Source: Thioalkalivibrio sulfidiphilus HL-EbGr7
Lineage (GTDB): Bacteria > Pseudomonadota > Gammaproteobacteria > Ectothiorhodospirales > Ectothiorhodospiraceae
NCBI RefSeq assembly: GCF_000021985.1
Contig: NC_011901.1
Location: 124,001-188,000, forward strand
DNA: 64,000 nucleotides
Direction of reading: 5' to 3'
This document shows positions 28,916-37,362 of this stretch, piece by piece. Each line of letters begins with the position of its first letter. The first letter of the stretch is position 1. Under the pieces are notes generated by a model, which was given only the letters and a program-made list of their open reading frames with translations, did not search any database and was not told where the DNA came from. The translations under genes and the position numbers were made by a program.

Positions 28916-30097
28916 CTAGAGGATAGCCACGCCCTCTTTTTCCCCCTGTTCGTACACCACGTTCGCCCGTCCGACCAGCAGCGGGTCGATGGGGCCGATG
29001 TCCGCCTGGACCTTGTCCGCATAGGGCAGCTTGTGCAGCACGTAGCGCATGGCATTGAGCCGCGCGCGTTTCTTGCAGTCCGACTTGACCACCGTCCAGG
29101 GCGAGTCCGCCGTGTCGGTGTAGAAGAACATCGCCTCCTTGGCGCGGGTGTAATCCTCCCACTTGTCCAGGGAAGCCAGGTCGATAGGGCTGAGTTTCCA
29201 CTGCTTGAGCGGGTGGGCCTCGCGTTCCTTGAAACGCCGCTTCTGTTCCCCGCGGCTTACGGAGAACCAGAACTTGATCAGGTGGATGCCGCTGCGCGCC
29301 AGGTTGCGTTCGAACTCCGGCGCCTGGCGCATGAACTCGGCGTACTCGGCGTCGGTGCAGAAGCCCATGACCCGCTCCACGCCGGCGCGGTTGTACCAGG
29401 AGCGGTCGAACAGCACGATCTCGCCGGCGGTGGGCAGGTGCTGGATGTAGCGCTGGAAGTACCATTGACCCCTTTCAGTCTCCGTGGGCTTCTCCAGGGC
29501 CACCACCCGTGCGCCGCGCGGATTGAGATGTTCCATGAAACGCTTGATGGTGCCGCCCTTGCCCGCCGCGTCACGGCCTTCGAATAGGATCACCACCCGC
29601 TGTCCCGTGGCGCGCACCCACTTCTGCAGTTTCAGCAATTCCACTTGCAGCCGGTATTTCTGTTTCTCGTAGTTCTTGCGGCTCATCAGGTTCTTGTACG
29701 GATAGCCGCCGCTGCGCCAGTCGTCGGCCAGCTCGTCGTCGGCCCTGACGCCGGTCCTGAAGGTGGCCGCCAGTTCATCCTGGAACAGGGTGCGACGCAG
29801 CACCGAGATGTCGTCGGGGGATGCCCCCTGGAGGATGGCGCCCAGGTGATCGGCCAGGGACTGTATGTCCCCCTGGGCACCCGTCTCGATGATGTCCTCG
29901 AGGGCAATCTGTTTTGAGGTCCGGGCAGCGCGCATCGCCTCGTTCGTCACGTACTGCTCGATGCCCTGAGTCGACTGGTCGGGCGACACATCACCCCCGG
30001 TTGCGCGTCGCACGCGGGATCGCGGCGCGCCCCTGCGGCTGGTGGCCGTGGATAGGGTCTCGTTGCCATCGCTGGCCTTCGGGTCTTTTAGTGCCAT
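28916..30097 (-). CDS. ppk2: Polyphosphate kinase 2 family protein
   Basis: 393 aa, cytosolic. PPK2 enzymes transfer phosphate between polyphosphate and nucleotides. The N-terminal 120 residues are a low-conservation extension. The kinase core has Walker A FEGRDAAGKGGTI (about 171-183), then the lid-region HLNPRGARVVALEKP, Walker B LFDRSWYNRAGVE (about 227-239) and a C-terminal KWEDYTRAKEAMFFYT block. Class and direction (NDP or NMP phosphorylation) cannot be fixed by eye, though one PPK2 domain with an N-terminal extension fits class I. A second macrodomain gene lies 72 nt upstream on the same strand. Confidence 0.93.
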   Translation of the reverse strand: MALKDPKASDGNETLSTATSRRGAPRSRVRRATGGDVSPDQSTQGIEQYVTNEAMRAARTSKQIALEDIIETGAQGDIQSLADHLGAILQGASPDDISVLRRTLFQDELAATFRTGVRADDELADDWRSGGYPYKNLMSRKNYEKQKYRLQVELLKLQKWVRATGQRVVILFEGRDAAGKGGTIKRFMEHLNPRGARVVALEKPTETERGQWYFQRYIQHLPTAGEIVLFDRSWYNRAGVERVMGFCTDAEYAEFMRQAPEFERNLARSGIHLIKFWFSVSRGEQKRRFKEREAHPLKQWKLSPIDLASLDKWEDYTRAKEAMFFYTDTADSPWTVVKSDCKKRARLNAMRYVLHKLPYADKVQADIGPIDPLLVGRANVVYEQGEKEGVAIL

Positions 30098-30169
30098 GAG
30101 GGTCTCCCTGCACTTGCTGGAATGGGTACATATGGTCGCGGCCCGGCATTCGGGCCGCGGCGCCGGGGT

Positions 30170-30646
30170 TCAGGCCGCCTGACCGGGGACGTAGGTCTCG
30201 TAGACGTGGACCGTGGCGCCCAGGTCACCCAGGTGGTTTTCGATCAGGGGTTTGACGTCCTGCCAGTCCAGCCCGCCCACGCCGGTGGCCAGGCGCGGCA
30301 ACGCGACCGTGTTTACGCCTTCCGATTCGACGAGCTTGCGCAGTTCGCGCAGGCAGTGGTTCACATGGCTGACGCTCGCCTTGCCGGGTTTCGCACCGTG
30401 CTCCTGGACGCCTTCCTGGGTCAGCAGGTTCGCAAAGCGCGTGCCGTCGGCAGCCACCCAGACCCACAGGGTGCCCGGGGCCGGGTGCTGGGTCTGGCAG
30501 TAATGACGGAAGTCCTTGTACATGCCCGGCCAGTTCTCGCGCAGGGACAATGCCAGGCCCTGGTTGAAATGGTCATTGGGTGCGACCCCGTGGGCGACCA
30601 GTTGTGCCTTGTCGAGCAGGATGTCGCCCTTCACGTATTTGATCAT
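30170..30646 (-). CDS. Macrodomain protein (TARG1/DarG-like subfamily)
   Basis: 158 aa, a single small macrodomain. The N-terminus MIKYVKGDILLDKAQLVAHG is typical of the TARG1/ALC1/DarG-like branch, where the usual NAAN is replaced by HGVAPN. PRLATGVGGLDWQDV supplies the phosphate-binding loop and L-W segment. Such proteins remove ADP-ribose from protein or DNA; no DarT-like toxin is beside it, so a toxin-antitoxin role is not supported here. It may be co-transcribed with ppk2. It is a different subfamily from the macrodomain at 6949-7485. Confidence 0.87.
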   Translation of the reverse strand: MIKYVKGDILLDKAQLVAHGVAPNDHFNQGLALSLRENWPGMYKDFRHYCQTQHPAPGTLWVWVAADGTRFANLLTQEGVQEHGAKPGKASVSHVNHCLRELRKLVESEGVNTVALPRLATGVGGLDWQDVKPLIENHLGDLGATVHVYETYVPGQAA

Positions 30647-30730
30647 GCTGTCTTTGCTCCCGGATGATGTTGGATGTCTTTAAACCATCATCTCGCCGGG
30701 ACAGCACCCCGGTATTGATCCAAATCATGA

Positions 30731-30796
30731 GAGGGCCGTGCAGGCCAGCCTGCGTCCCGTGGACCGCCTGCGGGGGTGCTGGCGCGCCGCGCTGAA
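30731..30796 (+). repeat. Diverged duplicate of the 3' end of the gene at 27805-28902
   Basis: GTGCAGGCCAGCCTGCGTCC and following bases repeat 28840-28904 with small changes; GCTGAA at the end of the coding copy is also present. No gene body accompanies it. ppk2 and the macrodomain gene lie exactly between the two copies. Confidence 0.8.
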
Positions 30797-30824
30797 TGTA
30801 CCGCGCGGATCCATGCTGTTCCCC

Positions 30825-30893
30825 GTAGGTCGGCCTTCAGGCCGACAACGCAGCTTCGGCGGGCACCGGCCGTCGGCCTGAAGGCCGACCTAC
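30825..30893. repeat. 22-bp perfect inverted repeat, REP-like
   Basis: GTAGGTCGGCCTTCAGGCCG (30825 on, 22 bp in all) and its exact complement at 30872-30893, separated by 25 nt. Each arm is itself palindromic (TCGGCCTTCAGGCCGA), so alternative hairpins are possible. It lies just downstream of the convergent DUF502 gene's start-side neighbours and may act as a REP element. Confidence 0.88.
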
Positions 30894-30918
30894 GAACAAC
30901 ACTTGCGTGCGTGGATGT

Positions 30919-31524
30919 TCAGGATGTGGTGCCGTTGTCCTTGCGCGCCGAGACGCCGGCGGTCAGCGCGAAGCGCATGGCGTCCTCCAGTGACAGGTCC
31001 AGGGGTTCGATCCGCGAGCGCGGCAGCATCAGGGTGTAGCCGCCGATCATGTAGCTCATGGGCAGGTAGACGGCGATGGTCTGCTCATCACCCAGGTTGG
31101 CCGGCAGTCCGGCGAAGTCCTCCCGGGTGACGAACCCCACCAGCTTGAAGTCGGTGCCGGGCAGGGTGATCAGCACCGCCTGGCCGAACTGCTCCTTGAT
31201 GTCCCCGGACATCAGTCGGGTGATGTCGCGCACCATGCCGTAGATGGTCTTCACCACCGGGATGCGCTGCATCTGCCGCTCCATCCAGTCGAACAGCCCG
31301 CGTACCACGTAGGCCCGAAGCAGCACACCCACCACCAGCACCAGTCCGATCCCCGCGATGATGCCAAGCCCCGGGAAATACAGCAGGTCCGGGAGCATCG
31401 CCCGCAACAGCCCGCCCAGCACCTGCTCGGTGGTGCTGCCCAGCCACCACAGCACGGCGAGGGTGATGACGATGGGCAGGATGGCGGCCAGGCCGGTGAA
31501 GAAGGTTTTGGGCAGGTGTCGCAC
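30919..31524 (-). CDS. DUF502 family inner-membrane protein
   Basis: 201 aa with two N-terminal transmembrane helices (about 9-28 and 48-73), followed by a soluble domain containing IPVVKTIYGMVRDITRLMSG, FGQAVLITLPGTDFKLVGFVT and VYLPMSYMIGGYTLMLPRS, as in DUF502. Function is unknown. GTG 31524 is chosen: GGAG lies about eight bases upstream and the family starts at VRHLPKTFFTGLAAILP. A much longer reading frame continues upstream only as an overlap with the next gene. Confidence 0.9.
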   Translation of the reverse strand: MRHLPKTFFTGLAAILPIVITLAVLWWLGSTTEQVLGGLLRAMLPDLLYFPGLGIIAGIGLVLVVGVLLRAYVVRGLFDWMERQMQRIPVVKTIYGMVRDITRLMSGDIKEQFGQAVLITLPGTDFKLVGFVTREDFAGLPANLGDEQTIAVYLPMSYMIGGYTLMLPRSRIEPLDLSLEDAMRFALTAGVSARKDNGTTS

Positions 31525-31580
31525 GCTGGGCTCCGGGTGGGTTCGACAGGCCGATGCTAGCGCATTTGCAGGCGCGCGAC

Positions 31581-32480
31581 TCAGCAGGGTTTCACAGCGC
31601 CGCGGGATGAGAACACCAACCCCGTGGCGATCAAGGCCGCGCCCGCCAGGTGGTAGGGCTCGATGCCTTCGCCCAGAAAGATGATCGACAGCACCGCGCC
31701 GAACAGGGGATTGAGGTGCAGGAACACCCCCGCCCGGGAGGGGCCCAGGCGCGCCACGCCGTAGTTCCAGCAGAAGTAGGCGATCACCGAGGCGAACACG
31801 CCGATGTAGAGCAGGCCGGCCACCACCGGGCCGGTGAACGCCACCGGTTCGTCCCCGGGCAGGGTGGCGAGATACACCGGCGTCATCACCAGCATGGCCA
31901 CGATCACCGTGCCGGTGATCAGCGGCGTCTGGTTCAGCTCGGCGGGCTTGGTCTTGAGCACCACGGAATAGGCGGACCAGAGGCTCACCGCCAGCAGCAT
32001 CCACAGGTCGCCGATGTTGAATTCCAGCCCCAGCAGACGTTCCAGCTCGCCGTGGGTGACCAGCACGACCACGCCCACGAGCGAGATCCCCATGGCCAGC
32101 ACCTGCACCCGGGAGATGGGGTCGCCGTAGCGCAGCCAGCTGCCCACCAGGATCATCACCGGTGAGACGGACAGGAACAGCAGGGCGTTGACCGCCGTGG
32201 TGGTCTGCAGGGCCGTGTAGACGAACACGTGAAAGCCGACGATGCCGGTGAGCGCGAGAAACACCACCAGGCGCCACTGGCTGCGGATCAGGGCCCAGTC
32301 CCGGCGCAGGGCCAGCGCGCCGAAGGGCAGCAGGATCACCAGTGCGATGGTCCAGCGCCAGAAATTCATGTCGATGGCTGGTACCGCGTCGCGCAGGGCG
32401 CGGCCCACGATGAAGTTGCCCGCCCAGAACAGGGAGGCCAGGGACAGCGCCAGGGTGGGAGGGAAGTGGAAACCCTGCAA
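31581..32480 (-). CDS. EamA-family drug/metabolite transporter
   Basis: 299 aa with ten hydrophobic helices in two EamA halves. The first half has FWAGNFIVGRALRDAVPAI and the second SLWSAYSVVLKTKPAEL and RLGPSRAGVFLHLNPLFGA, both typical of the DMT superfamily. The substrate is not predictable; several members export amino acids or metabolites. The start is TTG 32480 because the frame has no ATG before the first helix. It lies just downstream of a MITE family-A end. Confidence 0.9.
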   Translation of the reverse strand: MQGFHFPPTLALSLASLFWAGNFIVGRALRDAVPAIDMNFWRWTIALVILLPFGALALRRDWALIRSQWRLVVFLALTGIVGFHVFVYTALQTTTAVNALLFLSVSPVMILVGSWLRYGDPISRVQVLAMGISLVGVVVLVTHGELERLLGLEFNIGDLWMLLAVSLWSAYSVVLKTKPAELNQTPLITGTVIVAMLVMTPVYLATLPGDEPVAFTGPVVAGLLYIGVFASVIAYFCWNYGVARLGPSRAGVFLHLNPLFGAVLSIIFLGEGIEPYHLAGAALIATGLVFSSRGAVKPC

Positions 32481-32505
32481 GGCTAGTGTCTCGTCAGCGG
32501 TGGCG

Positions 32506-32525
32506 TGGTGAGATATGCGGGCTAG
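32506..32525. mobile_element. Solo end of MITE-like family A
   Basis: TGGTGAGATATGCGGGCTAG matches the right end of copy 1 (3965-3984) except for one base. No matching left end was found nearby, so this is a decayed or truncated copy. The TAG in its terminal CTAG, read on the minus strand, is the stop codon of the neighbouring dihydrolipoamide-dehydrogenase-like gene. Confidence 0.75.
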
Positions 32526-33919
32526 AGGTGCTGCAGTTCCACCGGCTCCGCAGGCTGCTGTTCGATCTTGCCCTTCAGGTCATAGAGGGCCGACTGCAGC
32601 CCCTCCTCGATGGAGGGGTGATAGAAGGGCATGCGCATCAGGTCGAAGACCGTGAGCCCCTGCTGGATGGACCAGGCCAGCAGGTGGGCCAGGTGTTCGC
32701 CCTTCACCGCCACCAGGCTCGCGCCCAGCAGGCGGCCGTCGCGCTTGTCGGCGTAGACGCGGATGATCCCCTTGTTCTTGCCCATGATCAGGGCGCGGCC
32801 CAGGGGGCCGAGCTTGACCTCGCCGATGGCGGTGGTGTCCGGGTCGAGATCATTCCAGGCCCGGCCCACCACGGCGATGTTGGGATCGCAGAAATTGATG
32901 GCCAGCGGCACCTGGCGGCGGAAGCCCACGGGTGTGTCCTGTACCGCGTTGAAACCGGCCACGCGGCCTTCCCATCCCGCCTCGTGCAGGATGGCCCGGT
33001 CGCCGGTCACGTCGCCTGCGATGAATACGGGCAGATCGCCCACCTGCAGGGTGTGAGGATCGAAGGCCGGCAGACCGCGCTTATCCAGCTCCACGCCGAG
33101 GTGCTCCAGGCCCAGTCCCTGCACGTTGGGACGGCGCCCCATGGAGGCCAGCACCTTGTCCACCACCACGGACTGATCGCCGGCGGTCACGCGCAGCCTG
33201 CCGTCTTCCTCGCTGATGGTTGCTCCCTCGCCGAGCCACAGGGGCATCTCCTTGCCGAGGATTTCCAGGGCCGTCTTCTGCGCCTCCGGATCCTGCAGGC
33301 CGGCGATGTGATCCAGCTGGTCGATACCGGTGACTTCCACCCCCATGCGCGAGAGCGCCTGGCCCATCTCCAGACCGATGGTGCCCAGACCGATCACCGC
33401 CATGGTGCCGGGGAGTTCCTCCAGTTCAAAGAGCTCATCGGTGGTGATGACGCGATCATGGAAGGCTCTCCAGTCGCCGGGGATCACCGGCGTGGAGCCG
33501 GTGGCGATGATGATGCGTTTGGCGTGGATGCGCTCCCCGTCCACCTCCAGTTCCGTGGGCGAAACGAAGCGGGCGTGAGCGGGGATGAACTCCTCGCCCA
33601 TGTCGTCGGTGCTGCCGCTCAGCACCTTGTCCACGAACACGTCACGCAGGTCGCGGATGTGCTCCAGCGCCTCGCGGGCATTGAGGCCCAGGGCCTCGCC
33701 CCCCTCGATGCCCATGCGCTCGAAGATGCCGCGACGGTGAAAGTCCTCGCCCACCTGGATCGCCACCTTCGACGGCATACAGCCCACTCGCGCGCAGGTG
33801 GTGCCCAGCTCTCCGCCATCGATGAGCACGTAACTGTCCGTGGCCTTGCGCACCTGGGAGAGGGCATAAAGGCCGGCGGTGCCGGCCCCGATGATGGCGA
33901 CGTCGACGTGTCTGGGCAT
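32522..33919 (-). CDS. Dihydrolipoamide dehydrogenase-like flavoprotein
   Basis: 465 aa pyridine nucleotide-disulfide oxidoreductase. The FAD-binding VAIIGAGTAGLYAL is at 7-20, the redox disulfide C42/C47 in TCARVGCMPSK, and NAD-binding VIGLGTIGLEMGQAL around 175. The FAD contact is FIAGDVTGDRAILHEA and the catalytic end is MPFYHPSIEEGL with the His-Glu pair. No lipoyl-domain or decarboxylase genes are nearby, so its partner is unknown; an orphan Lpd or a related reductase is possible. The stop codon comes from the MITE-A end. Confidence 0.9.
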   Translation of the reverse strand: MPRHVDVAIIGAGTAGLYALSQVRKATDSYVLIDGGELGTTCARVGCMPSKVAIQVGEDFHRRGIFERMGIEGGEALGLNAREALEHIRDLRDVFVDKVLSGSTDDMGEEFIPAHARFVSPTELEVDGERIHAKRIIIATGSTPVIPGDWRAFHDRVITTDELFELEELPGTMAVIGLGTIGLEMGQALSRMGVEVTGIDQLDHIAGLQDPEAQKTALEILGKEMPLWLGEGATISEEDGRLRVTAGDQSVVVDKVLASMGRRPNVQGLGLEHLGVELDKRGLPAFDPHTLQVGDLPVFIAGDVTGDRAILHEAGWEGRVAGFNAVQDTPVGFRRQVPLAINFCDPNIAVVGRAWNDLDPDTTAIGEVKLGPLGRALIMGKNKGIIRVYADKRDGRLLGASLVAVKGEHLAHLLAWSIQQGLTVFDLMRMPFYHPSIEEGLQSALYDLKGKIEQQPAEPVELQHL

Positions 33920-34121
33920 GTGATCTCCAAGGGGAGCTGCGGACAGGTGGTTTGGACCCAGTGTACACCGGGGGTGCGGTGGGCTCTAATCTGAGGGGCA
34001 TGCGCAAGTGGAGGGCATGCCTGAGAAAGCCGCGCGTGTCACCGGCCACCAGGTCCAGGACGCGGACAGGTGCTGCCGGGCGGTTCAGGCTGGGGCGCTG
34101 TGGTCTGCGGGTGAGGACATC

Positions 34122-35366
34122 ATGGGCGAACGGGTGCGACGCAGGGAGATCTTCGGCTGGTGCTTCTACGACTTCGCCAACTCGGCATTCATCACGGTGG
34201 TGATCACGGTGGTCTTCGGACCCTACTTCATCGGCGTGATCGCCGCAGGCGACCCGGCGGCGAATACCTTGTGGGGGCTGATCCTGGCGGTGTCTCAGGT
34301 CATCGTGATCGTGGCCGGCCCGGTGCTGGGCGTGATGGCGGACGTGACGGCCACGAAGAAGCGCTACCTGCTGGGGATGATGTGGGTGTGCGCGGCAGCC
34401 ACGGCGGCGCTGTGGTTCACGGGACCCGGGACGGTATGGCTGGCGGCGGGCCTGGTGGTTGTGGCGTATGCGGCGTTCTCCTTCGGCGAGAATTTCTGCG
34501 CGAGTTTCCTGAGCGAACTGAGCACGCCGGAGAACGTGGGGCGGATCTCGGGCTACGGGTGGGGCTTCGGTTATCTGGGCGGTCTGGCATCACTGGGCAT
34601 GGCCGTGCTGGTCCTCTCGCGGGTACCGGCCGGCGTACCGTGGGTGTTCGTGGCGACGGCCGTATTCATGGTGTTGGCCACGCTCCCGGTGGTGCTGCTG
34701 TTGCGGGAGCGCAAACGGCCTGAACCCCATGCCGGGTCGTGGTGGCTGCTCGGCTGGGAGAGCATGGGGCGGGCGGCGCGAGGCCTGCCCCGGCACCGGG
34801 AGTTGCTGAAGTTCTTTGTCTCCTTCCTGCTCTACATGAGCGGCCTGGGCGCGGTGGTGGGTTTTGCGGCGATCTATTCCCAGCAGGTGCTTGGATTCAC
34901 CACGGCGGAGAACCTGGTGCTGTTTGCCACGCTGCAGCTCAGCAGTGCGTTGGGGGCGCTGCTCTGCGGCTGGTGGCAGGACCGGGCCGGTTCAGTGAAC
35001 GCCCTGTCGGTGGCCTTGGCGCTCTGGTGCCTGGTGGCACTGGGCGCCTATTTCGCGGAGACCAAGACGGCCTTCTTCCTGGTGGGGAACCTGGCGGGCC
35101 TGGCCATCGGGTCGAGCCAGGCGGCGAGCCGGGCGGTGGTGACCCTGCTCTCGCCTCGGGATCGGGCAGCGGAGTTCTTCGGTTTCTGGGGGGTGTTTGG
35201 CAAGCTGGCCGCGATCACCGGACCGCTGGTCATGGGGGTGCTGGCCGATGTGTTCGACCTGCGGGTGGCGGTGCTGGCGACGCTGGTGTTCTTCGCGGGC
35301 GGGCTGCTGGTGCTGAGGCAGGTGAAGGTGGAGGACCGCGGCGGCAGGAAGAAGGTCGCGGATTAG
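34122..35366 (+). CDS. MFS transporter, UMF1 (Atg22-like) family
   Basis: 414 aa with about 11-12 transmembrane helices. The N-terminal REIFGWCFYDFANSAFITVV and the FGENFCASFLSEL and RISGYGWGFGYLGGL motifs mark the UMF1 branch of the major facilitator superfamily. SQAASRAVVTLLSPRDRAAEFFGFW in the second half is also typical. The substrate is unknown. ATG 34122 has GAGGA close upstream; longer starts add residues with no family support. Confidence 0.92.
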   Translation: MGERVRRREIFGWCFYDFANSAFITVVITVVFGPYFIGVIAAGDPAANTLWGLILAVSQVIVIVAGPVLGVMADVTATKKRYLLGMMWVCAAATAALWFTGPGTVWLAAGLVVVAYAAFSFGENFCASFLSELSTPENVGRISGYGWGFGYLGGLASLGMAVLVLSRVPAGVPWVFVATAVFMVLATLPVVLLLRERKRPEPHAGSWWLLGWESMGRAARGLPRHRELLKFFVSFLLYMSGLGAVVGFAAIYSQQVLGFTTAENLVLFATLQLSSALGALLCGWWQDRAGSVNALSVALALWCLVALGAYFAETKTAFFLVGNLAGLAIGSSQAASRAVVTLLSPRDRAAEFFGFWGVFGKLAAITGPLVMGVLADVFDLRVAVLATLVFFAGGLLVLRQVKVEDRGGRKKVAD

Positions 35367-35502
35367 AAAGCGGGGGGGCTTGTTTCGGCAGGCCGGTCAG
35401 TTAGGCTCAAGGGGTGGCGATCCGCCATGCGCGGAGCCCGTGGGATGTGGTGGTGGGTAGAAGCCGGTTCGATACAAGGTCGTTCCAAGCCGAGGTGATT
35501 TC

Positions 35503-35592
35503 GTGAAGCTCAAAGGTGTGATCGAGGGCGCGGCCTCTTTGCCGCTGGAAGAGTCACGCTGGTCGCTGCGCAGGACACTTCGACATGGGTAA
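35503..35592 (+). CDS. Possible 29-aa leader peptide before the patatin gene
   Basis: GTG 35503 with a GAGGTGA sequence about ten bases upstream opens a frame VKLKGVIEGAASLPLEESRW... ending at TAA 35590-35592, eight bases into the patatin-like gene. The ribosome-binding signal and overlap suggest translational coupling, but 29 codons give no family evidence and it may be chance. Confidence 0.3.
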   Translation: MKLKGVIEGAASLPLEESRWSLRRTLRHG

Positions 35593-36727
35593 GCGTCTCA
35601 TCAGCGTCTGCCTGCTGCTGCTCGTGGTGTCGCTGTCAGGCTGCGTCACGCCGCGGCAGGTCGACCAGCCGACGTGCTCATCCTTCGAGCCCCGCCTTGT
35701 CGGTCCGAGTCCCGTCGCTGCGCGGGAGGAGATCAACGTCCTCGCGCTCTCGGCAGGAGGTCCCTGGGGCGCATACGGCATCGGCTTTCTGAACGGCTGG
35801 TCGGAAGCCCAGGAACCGCCCGAACGTCGACGACCGCAGTTCGACATCGCAGTGGGCGTCTCCACGGGCGCGATGTTCGTGACCCATGCCTTCCTCGGAC
35901 CCGAATACGACGATCTGATCCGTGAGCAGATCAAATCGATGACAACGCGTGATGTTTTCCATCGTCGTTCTCTGCCCGCGATCCTGCTGGGTGACTCGCT
36001 CGCGGACACCCGCCCCCTGCGTGGCATGCTGGAGGCCGTGATCACCCGCGAACTGCTGGATCAGGTGGCAGAGGCGTGGGAACGGGAAGGGCGGCGCGTG
36101 GCCGTGATCGCCGTGGACATGGACTGCGGCAACCCGGAGCTGCTTGATCTAACGGCGGTTGCCCTGGAGCGCGACCGGCCGGACCGGATATCCCGCTACA
36201 TCGACTACCTGATGGCGTCCTCGGCGAGCCCCGTGGCGTTCCCGCCGGTGTTCCTGGAAGGGCGCATGCTCGTGGATGGCGCGCTGCGCCAGCACATCCC
36301 GTCGCCTGGGCAGATCGAGGAATTGATGAGCGTGTACTCAGAGGCCCCGCAGCAGGTCAATCTCTACCTGATCGTAAACAGCCCGCTCATGACCATCCCG
36401 GAGTGCATCCGGGATCACGTGCTCCTGATCGCCCTGCGGACCGGCGATGTCTGGACCGGTGAACGCTCCGTGGACTCGGTGGCCCTGACCATCGTGCAGG
36501 CCGAGCGTCGAGGCTGGCGCACGCGCTACGTGGTGGCCAGCGGCACGCCCTGCCAGCCTAATCCGCCACCGGATGATTACTTCAATCCCGCGTTCATGCA
36601 GTGCCAGTACGAGTACGGCTACCGGACCGCAGTGTCCGTCGAATCTCCCTGGCTCGAAGGGCTCGATGCCCTGCCATCACCCAGGGAGACGGATGCGGAC
36701 TTTCCCCATCCCTGTGCGCGGCGTTAG
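35585..36727 (+). CDS. Patatin-like phospholipase lipoprotein
   Basis: 380 aa. The N-terminus MGKRLISVCLLLLVVSLSGC is a lipoprotein signal with Cys at 20, so the protein is membrane-anchored on the periplasmic or outer face. The patatin fold shows the oxyanion loop LSAGGPWGAYGIGFLNGW (about 57-74), the nucleophile elbow GVSTGAM (Ser near 92) and the catalytic DGA in MLVDGALRQ (about 229-231). It probably hydrolyses lipid acyl esters. A hairpin shared with the convergent DUF2238 gene overlaps its stop. Confidence 0.92.
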   Translation: MGKRLISVCLLLLVVSLSGCVTPRQVDQPTCSSFEPRLVGPSPVAAREEINVLALSAGGPWGAYGIGFLNGWSEAQEPPERRRPQFDIAVGVSTGAMFVTHAFLGPEYDDLIREQIKSMTTRDVFHRRSLPAILLGDSLADTRPLRGMLEAVITRELLDQVAEAWEREGRRVAVIAVDMDCGNPELLDLTAVALERDRPDRISRYIDYLMASSASPVAFPPVFLEGRMLVDGALRQHIPSPGQIEELMSVYSEAPQQVNLYLIVNSPLMTIPECIRDHVLLIALRTGDVWTGERSVDSVALTIVQAERRGWRTRYVVASGTPCQPNPPPDDYFNPAFMQCQYEYGYRTAVSVESPWLEGLDALPSPRETDADFPHPCARR

Positions 36728-36755
36728 GACCTGAATCAGTCGCGATTCAGGTCCT
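36726..36755. terminator. Bidirectional terminator-like hairpin
   Basis: A perfect 12-bp stem (AGGACCTGAATC / GATTCAGGTCCT) with a 6-nt loop overlaps the stop codons of both convergent genes (patatin TAG 36725-36727; DUF2238 TGA 36736-36738). There is no long U-tract on either strand. Confidence 0.75.
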
Positions 36756-37344
36756 GGGGCTTGCGCGCCAGCCGCACGGCAGCGACCCCCGATGCAGCAC
36801 CCAGAAGGCCGAGCGCCATGTCCTTCTGCGCATCCCAGACGTCGCCCTGTGTGCCTAGGTAGGCAGCGCCGAGTTCCCCGCCGAGTGTTGCCGCAACCCA
36901 CTACTCGATGATCTCGTAGATCATGGAGTGGGACGCAAGAAACAGGGTGGGCAGGAGCAAGGCCCAGATCCCGCGCGCGGGCGCCTTGGTGTCAAACAGT
37001 TCCACCGCCATCGGGGCAATCAGAAAGCCATACAGGAAGTGGAGCCAGCGGTCGTAGTGATTGCGCTCCCAGCCGAACTGTTCGGCAGCCATGTGCCCCA
37101 AGGGGACTTCTGAATAGGTGTAATGTGCTCCCAGTGTATGGAACACCAGGAAGAGGAACGCGGCCGTGTAGGCCAGGTTGCTGAAGCGGAATTTCCTGTA
37201 GGTGATCACCAGCAGGCTAATGGCCGCCAGCGGAATCACGTTCTCAAGCCACCAGTCCGGGTGGTTGTGCGGCGAAATGCCTGCCACGGAAAAGACCACA
37301 AAGTACATGGTAAGCAGGATCGCAGGGAGCTTAGGCGTGGTCAT
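36736..37344 (-). pseudogene. DUF2238 (YjdF-like) membrane protein interrupted by an in-frame TAG
   Basis: Read through, this is a 201-residue-plus DUF2238 protein with several transmembrane helices and the hallmarks HNHPDWWLENVIP, LHTLGAHYTYSEVP-like sequence, YDRWLHFLYGF and HSMIYEIIE, then after the stop WVAATLGGELGAAYLGTQGD and VWDAQKDMALGLLGA. The TAG at 36901-36903 lies between GAG and TGG, where homologs read E-W with no gap, so the sequence GAGTAGTGG looks like GAGTGG with AGT duplicated. Everything downstream stays in frame and conserved, so the lesion is recent, or the codon is read through, or it is a sequence error. Function of the family is unknown. Confidence 0.85.
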
Positions 37345-37362
37345 GGGATGTGCCCGGGAGCT

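Noticed and set aside
30170-30646. A DarTG toxin-antitoxin system
   Set aside because: No DarT-like ADP-ribosyltransferase is next to the macrodomain gene; the neighbour is ppk2.
31525-32277. An upstream extension of the DUF502 gene
   Set aside because: This part overlaps the DMT transporter gene in another frame and has no similarity to DUF502; GTG 31524 fits the family.
36901-36903. Recoding of TAG as pyrrolysine or another amino acid
   Set aside because: No evidence for suppressor or Pyl genes here; the extra codon has no counterpart in homologs, so a short duplication is simpler.
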